Shown here in pieces: positions 1 to 5,921 of a stretch of DNA of 8,514 nucleotides (positions within the stretch are counted from its first letter, which is position 1; every line of letters begins with the position of its first letter). The translations under genes were made by a program, and so were the position numbers. The notes under the pieces are model-generated. The model was not told the origin of the DNA, searched no databases, and saw only the letters and a program-made list of their open reading frames with translations. The stretch is from Desulfobacteraceae bacterium. GTDB lineage: Bacteria > Desulfobacterota > Desulfobacteria > Desulfobacterales > Desulfosalsimonadaceae. The stretch lies in NCBI GenBank assembly GCA_007131845.1, contig SLPT01000065.1, positions 1 through 8,514 of the forward strand. The letters run 5' to 3'.

Positions 1-520
1 TTTCCCATTGAAAACGGAGGCGCTGGGCACGGGCGGCCATGTCGCGCTTGACCTCGTCGGGGATGATGTAGACAATGGCCGAAGCCGTTTTATTAAAGGC
101 CGGGGCCATGCGGGACTGGGCCACAATGGCCGCGCCGCCCGACGGCAGAAACGTCAGCGCCAGAAAATGAAGCACCGATACCACGATTACCGCCTTCACC
201 GCACCGATCAGCACACCGGCCATGCGATCCACCATCCCCAGAAGAACCATCTTCATAAACATCCGAAGCAAGGTCCCCACCATCGTTACCGATACGGCGA
301 CCATACCGAACAACACGATAAAAGCGACTATTTCCCGGATATACTCTCTGGATATGAAAACCTGGAAAACGGACGAAAACGGCTCGTAACCTATATATGC
401 GATATAAAAACCGCCCAGAAGCGCCGCAATCGAGGTAACCTCCCGTATACCGCCTCGCAGAAGGCCGATAATGAGGAAATACACCAGGATCACCACGACG
501 ACCATGTCAAATGGATTCAT
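1..520 (-). CDS. cvpA: CvpA family inner-membrane protein (3' end cut by window edge)
   Basis: Reading the minus strand from the ATG at 520-518 gives 173 open codons and no stop before the edge. Seen: four hydrophobic stretches at about residues 6-22, 29-45, 62-85 and 100-125; an N-terminal RGGIREV motif (22-28) just after the first segment; and the VDRMAGVLIGAVKA stretch (97-110). All are typical of the CvpA/colicin V production family, whose members are about 160-220 aa, so most of the protein is present. Known: CvpA is a small inner-membrane protein needed for colicin V export in E. coli and linked to envelope and bile-salt tolerance elsewhere; its molecular role is unsettled. The start is supported by AGGGAG a few bases upstream and by an in-frame TGA at 544-542. 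The gene is divergent from phoH. I see no confident promoter for it; the intervening DNA carries a 15-bp tandem repeat. Confidence 0.85.
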   Translation of the reverse strand, partial: MNPFDMVVVVILVYFLIIGLLRGGIREVTSIAALLGGFYIAYIGYEPFSSVFQVFISREYIREIVAFIVLFGMVAVSVTMVGTLLRMFMKMVLLGMVDRMAGVLIGAVKAVIVVSVLHFLALTFLPSGGAAIVAQSRMAPAFNKTASAIVYIIPDEVKRDMAARAQRLRFQWE

Positions 521-530
521 TGTCTCTCCC

Positions 531-575
531 TGATACGCATGTCACGGATACGCATGTCACGGATACGCATGTCAC
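531..575. repeat. 15-bp tandem repeat, three copies, in the cvpA 5' leader
   Basis: Three head-to-tail copies of GGATACGCATGTCAC lie at 531-545 (first base T instead of G), 546-560 and 561-575. The array sits directly upstream of the cvpA ribosome binding site, so on the minus strand it forms part of the untranslated leader. Each copy contains an ATG on the minus strand, out of frame with the cvpA start. The near-perfect identity suggests recent slippage or duplication. Function is unknown. Confidence 0.9.
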
Positions 576-624
576 GCTTTTTCCATGGACGGTTAATTCC
601 CTGCTGCCAACCGGACGAATTCTA

Positions 625-652
625 TTGACAAAGCCCCGGCAGCCCTTATAAT
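625..652 (+). promoter_or_regulatory. Consensus sigma-70 promoter for the phoH cluster
   Basis: TTGACA at 625-630 and TATAAT at 647-652 match both consensus hexamers exactly, separated by 16 bp (one below the optimal 17). It points toward phoH. Transcription would begin near 659-660, leaving a leader of about 165 nt before the phoH ATG. It is the best promoter visible in the window and probably drives phoH, pgpH and ybeY together (inference). Confidence 0.75.
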
Positions 653-679
653 TTGGGTCGAAAATAAAATATTTTTATA

Positions 680-696
680 TAGCTATCAGATAGTTA
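680..696. promoter_or_regulatory. Imperfect palindrome, possible operator or leader hairpin
   Basis: CTATC-A-GATAG (683-693) is a perfect 5-bp inverted repeat around one central base. It extends to a 17-bp palindrome with one mismatched pair (a G-T pair that would be a wobble in RNA). It lies about 20 bp downstream of the predicted start site, between AT-rich DNA and GTCGA/TCGAC complementary bases. It could be a repressor site or a small hairpin in the leader. No family is recognised. Confidence 0.3.
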
Positions 697-708
697 AAAT
701 CGACTCAA

Positions 709-799
709 CCCGCCGGCGGATGAAAGTCCCCGTATAAAAAGCAAAAGCGGGACGTTCGGGGATCCGGGTAATCATAGCAATACCGGAGTTGTCCTTTCA
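709..799 (+). promoter_or_regulatory. Possible structured 5' leader RNA of phoH
   Basis: By eye the leader can fold into a compact three-helix junction. P1 pairs TGAAAG (721-726) with CTTTCA (794-799). P2 pairs TCCCCG (727-732) with CGGGGA (757-762). P3 pairs TCCGG (763-767) with CCGGA (783-787). P1, P2 and P3 follow one another with no unpaired bases at two of the three junctions. In addition CCCGC (709-713) is complementary to GCGGG (747-751) in the P2 loop, allowing a pseudoknot or an alternative fold. The element ends about 27 nt before the phoH ATG. I do not recognise a known riboswitch class, and short complementary stretches arise by chance in GC-rich DNA, so this is a candidate only. 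Confidence 0.3.
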
Positions 800-825
800 A
801 ACACAAGAGATTTTTCAGCACCCAC

Positions 826-1818
826 ATGGCAAAATACAAGGAACACACTCAGACGGAAATGACATTTCCCGATCCCGGCACGGTCAAGGCGCTTTTCGGG
901 GTCCACGACGACAATCTCCACCGCATCGCCGCGGCAACGGACACGAAAATCCACGCCCGGGGCAATACCGTGACCATAGAAGGCGACAACATCGCCTCCG
1001 GGCTTGCCGAAAATATCCTGGACCAGCTCTACAATCTCATCCGGGAAGGCTACCCTGTCTACTCCAACGACATCGACTACGCGGCCAATGTGCTTTCCCG
1101 GGACCAGAACGCAAAGCTCAAGGACATTTTCCTCGATACCATCTATATCAAGGCCAACAAGCAAACGGTGGCCCCCAAGAGCCCCATGCAGAAGGCCTAC
1201 ATCGACGCGATCCGGAACTACGACATCGTCTTCGGCATCGGGCCGGCCGGAACCGGAAAAACCTATCTGGCCATGGCCATGGCCGTGGCAGAACTCGCCC
1301 GCAAGCGCGTCAGCCGCATCATCCTGACGCGCCCGGCAGTGGAAGCGGGCGAGGCGCTCGGGTTTCTTCCGGGAGATCTGGCCGAAAAAGTGAATCCCTA
1401 CCTGCGCCCTCTCTACGATGCGCTGCATGACATGATCAAAATCGAAAAGGCGTCTGCCATGATGGAGCACGGCATCATCGAGGTTGCCCCGCTGGCCTTC
1501 ATGCGGGGAAGGACCCTCAACGACTCCTTCGTGATCCTGGACGAGGCCCAGAACTCCACCAGCGAACAGATGAAGATGTTTCTCACCCGGATCGGGTACA
1601 ACTCCAGAGCCGTAATCACGGGCGACATCACCCAGAGCGATCTGCCGGGCAACCGGGCATCCGGGCTCGTTGAGGCGCGGGACCTGCTCCGGCACATAGA
1701 AGATATCGCGTTCGTCCATTTTACCAAACGGGATGTGGTCCGCCACAAGCTGGTACAGAAAATCATCGATGCCTATGACAAGCGGGAAGAGTCTGCTGAA
1801 AAGATAGAAGATCAGTGA
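826..1818 (+). CDS. phoH: PhoH-like ATPase
   Basis: A 330-residue protein of the usual length for the chromosomal PhoH/PhoL family. Seen: an N-terminal region with the family's FGVHDDN (24-30) and RGNTVTIEGD (45-54) motifs, a Walker A loop GPAGTGKT (139-146), conserved ILTRPAVEAGE (166-176), LGFLPGD (178-184), a Walker B VILDEAQN (236-243) and GDITQSDLPG (266-275). Known: PhoH proteins are cytoplasmic RecA/SF1-like NTPases, often encoded beside ybeY and implicated in RNA metabolism; their substrate is poorly defined. The C-terminal tail (about 318-330) is charged. The ATG at 826 is chosen because it precedes the conserved N-terminus and an in-frame stop lies at 775-777 with no better start between. 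The Shine-Dalgarno is poor (AAGAGA about 15 nt upstream), which fits the idea of leader-mediated control. First gene of the rightward cluster. Confidence 0.95.
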   Translation: MAKYKEHTQTEMTFPDPGTVKALFGVHDDNLHRIAAATDTKIHARGNTVTIEGDNIASGLAENILDQLYNLIREGYPVYSNDIDYAANVLSRDQNAKLKDIFLDTIYIKANKQTVAPKSPMQKAYIDAIRNYDIVFGIGPAGTGKTYLAMAMAVAELARKRVSRIILTRPAVEAGEALGFLPGDLAEKVNPYLRPLYDALHDMIKIEKASAMMEHGIIEVAPLAFMRGRTLNDSFVILDEAQNSTSEQMKMFLTRIGYNSRAVITGDITQSDLPGNRASGLVEARDLLRHIEDIAFVHFTKRDVVRHKLVQKIIDAYDKREESAEKIEDQ

Positions 1819-2016
1819 TTGATTTTTTGCGAGGTCATCGATGTTTTGACTTGCATCGCGTACATAGTGCTGGTAATGCATGGCGATACATCATTCCAAG
1901 GCATCCGGAAACGGGTGCAATGGATTGAGGAAAGCCATTTGATCCGGCTTATTTCGTCTGAAGACCGGAATGAGCCGGCCGGATGTTTCGAAGTGCTTGT
2001 TGTGAGCCAGCCATGA
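1819..2016 (+). CDS. Possible small ORF between phoH and pgpH
   Basis: A 65-codon frame fills the whole phoH-pgpH gap. It begins with TTG immediately after the phoH TGA, with a weak AGAAG upstream, and ends with a TGA that overlaps the pgpH ATG as ATGA (2013-2016). A shorter version would start at the ATG at 1876 (46 codons). No domain, signal peptide or membrane segment is convincing, apart from a short hydrophobic run near the TTG start. The fit between two genes and the ATGA overlap hint at translational coupling to pgpH, which lacks a strong Shine-Dalgarno of its own. The rare TTG start and the strong hairpin within the frame argue against coding. It may simply be an open stretch of intergenic DNA. 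Confidence 0.2.
   Translation: MIFCEVIDVLTCIAYIVLVMHGDTSFQGIRKRVQWIEESHLIRLISSEDRNEPAGCFEVLVVSQP
1942..1984 (+). promoter_or_regulatory. Strong hairpin just upstream of pgpH
   Basis: GGCTTATT (1946-1953) pairs with AATGAGCC (1969-1976) with one G-U. The stem continues inward with U-G, C-G and G-C pairs and outward through ATCC (1942-1945) with GGAT (1981-1984) across a four-base bulge. No T-run follows, so it is not a classical terminator. It lies about 28 nt before the preferred pgpH start and could modulate processing or translation of the downstream message. Confidence 0.45.
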
Positions 2017-4436
2017 ACATGAAACTTGCAGATTTTCGTCTGCACAAACAAAAAGCCACCAAAGGCGTCGCCATAGGCATTCTTCTGGTGGTGACCGTCC
2101 TGACCACCCTCATTTTCTACCCCAACCTGGTCATCACGCCTCCTGCCTACGAGGCCGGGGATATCGCCGAGGATAACATCAAGGCCCCCCGCGACTTTTT
2201 CGTGGAGGACCCTGCCGCCACGAGCGAAAAACGAATCCAGGCCAGAAACCGGGTGCAGACGATATACGATTTCGACCCCGCCGTAGCCGATCGGGTGAGC
2301 CGCCAGGTGAGAGAAGCCTTTGCCGTGCTACAGGAAAGCGGAGGCAACACTGCAAACGAACAACCTGTTTCAGCGGTTGACGGGGCTCCGGCGGCCCGCC
2401 TTGCCGCCGGAGCCGTTCAGGATTCCGCCGCGTCCGCCATGCCATTTGACGGAAAATCAGAAAAAAAGGCCGCATTCGAAGCCCTCCTGGGTGTCACCCT
2501 CGGCAACGGTGCGTTCAACCTGCTGGAAAACCAATCCTTTACCCCGGAAGCACCCCCGCTTATCAACGAAATCCTGGCCCGGGTTCTCAATAACGGGGTC
2601 GTGGCAGACAAAGAGATGCTGCTGCGCGAACAGGATCGGGGCATCGTTTTAAAAACCGTCGGATCCGGCGAGGAGGTCGTCGTCTGGAATCTCCGGCAAT
2701 TCTACGGACCGGACCAGGCGAAAACCATGGTGCGGGTAGCGGGAGACCCCCTGCTCCGGGGCCTTGATTACAACCAGATCAACCTGGTGGTGGATATCAC
2801 GCAGCGGCTGATTCAGCCCAACATCACGGTAAACCGCACCCTGACGGAAAACCGCCGCCGGGAAGCCGAGCGGGGGGTCAATCCGGTTCTCTACCAGATC
2901 AAAAAGGGAGAGATGATCCTGCGCGAAGGCCAACGGGTCACCGATGTGGACGTGCTCAAGCTGGACGCCCTTGCCCGGCACGCGGAGCGTTCCGGCATGG
3001 CCGGAAAGAGCTTCGGCACCGCCCTGATCATCTTCTGGCTGCTGATAATCACCTATTTCATAACCCTTCACTACCGCATCAGCGCCCACGCCCATGAGAA
3101 CCGGAACCTTGTCTTCATGGGATCGATACTCATCGGTTTTTTCATCATAGCGCAGTTGTCCATATCCCTGGCGACGGCTTTCGGAGAAGGGGCGGCCATG
3201 GGCCTTGCCACAGAATCCATGTTCTACGGCATCCCCCTGGCCGCGGCCGCCATGACCGTGTGCCAGTTCGCCGGATTTTCCGTGGCGTTTCCCTTTGCCA
3301 TCGTGGTGGCCCTGGTTGCCGGGCTCCTGTTCGAAAGCAGCTACATATACAGCATCTATTTTCTTGCCAGCTCCATCGTGGGCGCCTACTGGATCCGGCG
3401 GGTCCGGCACCGCAGGGAATTCATTATCACCGGCGCCCAGCTGGGCGTGCTTAACATCGTGCTGGCCACCTCGCTCAGCATCTACGCAGGCGATATTTCG
3501 GCCACCCGGGCCGGGTGGGATGCCGTATTCGCCTTTTTGGGCGGAATCAGCGCAGGGGTCCTCACCATCGGAATTTCCCCGGTGATTGAAATGGCCTTCG
3601 GCTACACGTCCGATTCCACGCTGGCCGAACGCGCCAACCTGGACCAGCCGCTCATGCGCCGGCTGATGCTGGAAGCGCCCGGTACCTATCACCACAGCGT
3701 CATCGTCGGCTCCCTGGTGGAAGCGGCTGCCGCTGAAGTCGGAGCAAACCCGGTTCTGGCGAAGGTGTGCGGCTACTACCACGACATCGGCAAGCTCAAA
3801 AACCCGCAGCACTTCATCGAAAACCAGAATAACGGCAAGAACATCCACAACAAGCTTGCCCCGTCCATGTCGTGTCTGATACTGATATCCCACATCAAAA
3901 ACGGTGTGGAACTGGCCCGGGCCAGTCGCCTGGAGCCGGAAATCATCGACGCCATCAAGCAGCACCACGGCATGAGCACCATCACCTTTTTCTATGAAAA
4001 AGCCAAAAGCCAGAAAAAAGATCAGCCCATCAACATCGACCATTTCCGGTACCCGGGGCCCAAGCCCCAGACCAAGGAAACGGCGCTGGTCCTGTTAGCC
4101 GACCAGGTGGAGGCCGCGTCCCGGACGCTGGAGAACCCTTCCCACGCAAGAATCCAGGGGCTTGTCCAGTACCTGATCAACAAAGTGTTCTCGGACAACC
4201 AGTTAAACGAATGCCCCCTGACCCTGAAGGATCTTCACATCATCGCCCGGACCTTCGTGAAAATCCTGACCGGCATCCATCACCACCGAGTGGAGTACCC
4301 CGATAAACCGCAAACCGGCAGCAAAAAGGAGCACAATGGGGGTTCTGATCACAAATCAGCAGAATCTGCGAAGCATCCGGGAGGATCTGGTAAGGAAAAC
4401 GGCCAGAGCTCTCTTAAGCGACTTGGGCAATCCTGA
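2013..4436 (+). CDS. pgpH: 7TM-HD phosphohydrolase, PgpH-like (probable cyclic-dinucleotide phosphodiesterase)
   Basis: An 807-residue membrane protein (817 if started at the ATG at 1983). Seen in order: an N-terminal membrane segment (about 18-36); a long extracytoplasmic region (about 45-330, the 7TMR-HDED type) containing an Ala/Gly/Ser-rich, probably disordered stretch near 110-148; a block of hydrophobic helices (about 334-525); and a cytoplasmic HD domain (about 550-760). HD ligands are visible: H560-H561, the HDIGK motif at 590-594, H627 (SHIKN), H651-H652 (KQHHG) and D697 (LADQVEAA). Known: Listeria PgpH hydrolyses c-di-AMP to pApA; that substrate here is inferred from family membership. 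The start at 2013 is preferred because it directly precedes the first membrane segment and overlaps the upstream stop as ATGA. The last ~45 residues are low-complexity, hydrophilic, and encoded across the start of ybeY. Confidence 0.93.
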   Translation: MNMKLADFRLHKQKATKGVAIGILLVVTVLTTLIFYPNLVITPPAYEAGDIAEDNIKAPRDFFVEDPAATSEKRIQARNRVQTIYDFDPAVADRVSRQVREAFAVLQESGGNTANEQPVSAVDGAPAARLAAGAVQDSAASAMPFDGKSEKKAAFEALLGVTLGNGAFNLLENQSFTPEAPPLINEILARVLNNGVVADKEMLLREQDRGIVLKTVGSGEEVVVWNLRQFYGPDQAKTMVRVAGDPLLRGLDYNQINLVVDITQRLIQPNITVNRTLTENRRREAERGVNPVLYQIKKGEMILREGQRVTDVDVLKLDALARHAERSGMAGKSFGTALIIFWLLIITYFITLHYRISAHAHENRNLVFMGSILIGFFIIAQLSISLATAFGEGAAMGLATESMFYGIPLAAAAMTVCQFAGFSVAFPFAIVVALVAGLLFESSYIYSIYFLASSIVGAYWIRRVRHRREFIITGAQLGVLNIVLATSLSIYAGDISATRAGWDAVFAFLGGISAGVLTIGISPVIEMAFGYTSDSTLAERANLDQPLMRRLMLEAPGTYHHSVIVGSLVEAAAAEVGANPVLAKVCGYYHDIGKLKNPQHFIENQNNGKNIHNKLAPSMSCLILISHIKNGVELARASRLEPEIIDAIKQHHGMSTITFFYEKAKSQKKDQPINIDHFRYPGPKPQTKETALVLLADQVEAASRTLENPSHARIQGLVQYLINKVFSDNQLNECPLTLKDLHIIARTFVKILTGIHHHRVEYPDKPQTGSKKEHNGGSDHKSAESAKHPGGSGKENGQSSLKRLGQS
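4325..4331 (+). promoter_or_regulatory. Ribosome binding site for ybeY inside pgpH
   Basis: AAAGGAG lies four bases before the ybeY ATG at 4336, within the pgpH reading frame. It is the strongest Shine-Dalgarno in the first cluster and fixes the ybeY start inside the pgpH coding region. Confidence 0.8.
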
Positions 4437-4839
4437 CAGCGAGCTTTCCATCCTGCTGACGGACGATGCCGGCATCGAATCGATCAACCGCGAGTATTTC
4501 AACCGGCCCCGTCCGACCAACGTCATTTCCTTTTCCATGATGGAAGGCGAATTTTCCGACGTGAACCCAAATGCCAGCATGCTGGGCGACATCGTCGTTT
4601 CGGTGGAAACGGCCATGCGCGAGGCGAAGGAGGCGGGCGTCCCGGAATGGGAGCGCATCGCCGAGCTGCTGGTACACGGGTTGCTCCATATCGTGGGCTA
4701 CGACCACGAGACTCCGGATGCAGACAGCGCCGCCATGGAGGCCAAAAGTGCCCGGCTCATGGAAATGCTTGGCTCGGAAGGGCTCCTGAACGATCCGCCG
4801 CATGAACCGCCGGATCTCAGAAACCCCGCGACTCTATAG
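4336..4839 (+). CDS. ybeY: Endoribonuclease YbeY (rRNA maturation and ribosome quality control)
   Basis: A 167-residue protein close to the usual 150-170. Seen: an N-terminal ITNQQ strand (5-9), the conserved RPRPTNVISF segment (57-66), GDIVVS (84-89), and the metal-binding signature HGLLHIVGYDH with H114, H118 and H124 in the H-x3-H-x5-H pattern that defines the UPF0054/YbeY family. Known: YbeY is a cytoplasmic single-strand-specific metalloendoribonuclease acting in 16S rRNA 3'-end maturation and, with other nucleases, in 70S quality control. The start at 4336 has a clear Shine-Dalgarno and gives the full family N-terminus, so the 101-nt overlap with pgpH is likely real. The C-terminal ~15 residues are proline-rich and poorly conserved. 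It is the last gene of the first cluster, followed by terminator-like hairpins. Confidence 0.95.
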   Translation: MGVLITNQQNLRSIREDLVRKTARALLSDLGNPDSELSILLTDDAGIESINREYFNRPRPTNVISFSMMEGEFSDVNPNASMLGDIVVSVETAMREAKEAGVPEWERIAELLVHGLLHIVGYDHETPDADSAAMEAKSARLMEMLGSEGLLNDPPHEPPDLRNPATL

Positions 4840-4842
4840 ATT

Positions 4843-4866
4843 TTCCCGATGTATCGGAAGGTTTTT
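4843..4866 (+). terminator. Weak terminator-like hairpin after ybeY
   Basis: TTCCCGA (4843-4849) pairs with TCGGAA (4854-4859) with one bulged C and a small loop, followed after two G by five T (4862-4866). It begins four bases after the ybeY stop. The stem is short, so on its own it would be a leaky terminator. A second, better hairpin follows. Confidence 0.35.
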
Positions 4867-4873
4867 CAGTCAC

Positions 4874-4925
4874 AATGCCTGCAGGGCCGCCTATTGAGAA
4901 GCGGCTGTTTTTTTTTGCAGGCATT
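4874..4925 (+). terminator. Intrinsic terminator nested in a perfect 10-bp inverted repeat
   Basis: Inner hairpin: GCCGC (4886-4890) pairs with GCGGC (4901-4905), extended by one G-U pair, with a 10-nt loop, followed by nine T (4908-4916). This is a standard intrinsic terminator shape. Outer repeat: AATGCCTGCA (4874-4883) is perfectly complementary to TGCAGGCATT (4916-4925), so the whole terminator and its T-run can be closed into a longer stem-loop. The element separates ybeY from pdxJ. It probably ends the phoH-ybeY transcript; the outer helix may act in 3'-end protection or in partial read-through. Confidence 0.7.
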
Positions 4926-4969
4926 CATGCTATCTGTGGACAAGACAATAAAGCAGAAAGGCAGACTCA

Positions 4970-5689
4970 ATGGCAACACTGGCAGTGAACGTGGACCACG
5001 TGGCGACCGTCCGGCAGGCGCGGGGAGGCGTCTACCCGGATCCTGTGCATGCAGCGATCCTGGCAGAACTGGGAGGAGCTGACGGCATCGTCGTCCACCT
5101 GCGCGAGGACCGGCGACATATTCAGGACCGGGACGTGAAGCTGCTTCGGCAGACCGTGCTGTCTCGACTCATCCTTGAAATGGCTGCAACGGAAGAGATG
5201 ATCGGCATCGCGTGTGACATCAAACCGGATCTGGTGACCCTGGTCCCGGAAAAGCGGACCGAGGTGACCACGGAAGGCGGACTCGACGTGAAAGGTGCGT
5301 TCGAACCCGTGCGCGACGCCGTGGAACGCCTTCATGACGGCGGCCTGACAGTGAGCATCTTTATCGATCCGGACCCAAAACAGATCGAGGCCGCTGCCAA
5401 AACCGGGGCCGAAATGATCGAAATCCACACAGGGCGATACTGCGATGCGTATACCGAAACGGAAAAAGAGCGTTGCTTCGGCGATATCGCGGATGCGGCA
5501 CGGACCGCAAGGAACCTCGATCTGATTGTCAACGCCGGCCACGGGCTGTGCTACAACACCATCAAACGGTTTGCCGGCACCGGTATCGTGGACGAATTCT
5601 CCATCGGTCATTCCATTGTCGCCCGCTCCGTCCTGGTGGGCATGAAAGAAGCGGTTTCCGAGATGCGGGAGTTGGTCAGAGACGCATAG
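4970..5689 (+). CDS. pdxJ: Pyridoxine 5'-phosphate synthase
   Basis: A 239-residue TIM-barrel enzyme that condenses 3-amino-2-oxopropyl phosphate (1-amino-acetone 3-phosphate) with 1-deoxy-D-xylulose 5-phosphate in the DXP-dependent route to vitamin B6. Residues known to matter in the E. coli enzyme occur here at the same numbers: H10 in NVDHVAT, R18, H43 and R45 in VHLREDRRH, H50, E70, T100 and H191 in NAGHGL. The length is typical and nothing is missing. The ATG at 4970 gives the conserved start ATLAVNVDHVAT; AAAGG lies about 8 nt upstream. The gene follows a terminator, so it should have its own promoter, but I could not identify a convincing one in the 44 nt after the outer repeat. It is followed by a 232-bp gap before nnr, where related clusters often carry acpS. 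Confidence 0.97.
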   Translation: MATLAVNVDHVATVRQARGGVYPDPVHAAILAELGGADGIVVHLREDRRHIQDRDVKLLRQTVLSRLILEMAATEEMIGIACDIKPDLVTLVPEKRTEVTTEGGLDVKGAFEPVRDAVERLHDGGLTVSIFIDPDPKQIEAAAKTGAEMIEIHTGRYCDAYTETEKERCFGDIADAARTARNLDLIVNAGHGLCYNTIKRFAGTGIVDEFSIGHSIVARSVLVGMKEAVSEMRELVRDA

Positions 5690-5745
5690 CGCCGGCGTGC
5701 CATGCCGTACACTCGCTGCAGCATCAACCTGAAACCACCTCTCAT

Positions 5746-5762
5746 ACAATTTCCCAAATTGT
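5746..5762. promoter_or_regulatory. Perfect 7-bp palindrome with 3-bp centre
   Basis: ACAATTT (5746-5752), CCC, then AAATTGT (5756-5762): a perfect inverted repeat with the geometry of a dimeric repressor site or a tiny hairpin. It lies about 57 bp after pdxJ. No T-run follows, so it is not a good terminator. No regulator is identified. Confidence 0.4.
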
Positions 5763-5768
5763 GCCCGA

Positions 5769-5789
5769 ACGAAAACCTGGATTTTTCGT
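5769..5789 (+). promoter_or_regulatory. Short A/T-armed hairpin in the nnr leader
   Basis: ACGAAAA (5769-5775) pairs perfectly with TTTTCGT (5783-5789) across a 7-nt loop. It begins six bases after the palindrome at 5746-5762, so the two may form adjacent hairpins in the transcript. Confidence 0.35.
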
Positions 5790-5853
5790 CAAGGTCAAGG
5801 ACGGCGAACATGATTTTGAGGACCTGAATCGCTCAGTTTAGAGAGGATTAAAG

Positions 5854-5905
5854 TTTGAGCCGGACGCAGAGATTGGCAAAAAAGAAGGTTTCGTTCAGGC
5901 TCAAA
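5854..5905 (+). promoter_or_regulatory. Long-loop inverted repeat before the nnr ribosome binding site
   Basis: TTTGAGCC (5854-5861) is perfectly complementary to GGCTCAAA (5898-5905), and the stem can extend a few pairs inward with a bulge. The right arm ends three bases before the nnr Shine-Dalgarno, so opening or closing this stem could affect nnr translation. This is inferred from position only. Confidence 0.4.
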
Positions 5906-5921
5906 TCGTAAGGAGCAACCC

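Larger units (their letters stand above)
5690..5921 (+). other. Gap between pdxJ and nnr without a recognisable gene
   Basis: No frame here has a credible start, ribosome binding site and protein-like content. One forward frame overlapping the end of pdxJ stays open to 5841 but has no ATG within the gap. There is no trace of holo-ACP synthase (acpS), which I expect here from related clusters. The gap holds several inverted repeats listed separately, a small direct repeat (GTCAAG twice, near 5788-5799), and the nnr Shine-Dalgarno TAAGGAG at 5909-5915. Confidence 0.6.

Noticed and set aside
8..628. Forward open frame at the left edge
   Set aside because: It lies opposite cvpA, and its RMSRI repeats come directly from the 15-bp tandem repeat; the minus strand encodes a convincing membrane protein instead.
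772..1881. Long minus-strand open frame opposite phoH
   Set aside because: Antisense to a clearly recognised PhoH with intact Walker motifs; its product is His/Gly/Asp/Val-rich without any family motif, as expected from the complementary strand of GC-rich coding DNA.
2649..4043. Long minus-strand open frame opposite pgpH
   Set aside because: Antisense to the membrane and HD regions of pgpH; composition is typical of a complementary-strand artefact and it has no recognisable domain.
5473..5841. Forward frame running from within pdxJ into the gap
   Set aside because: Most of it is out of frame within pdxJ, and the part in the gap has no ATG or ribosome binding site and no similarity I recognise, including to AcpS.
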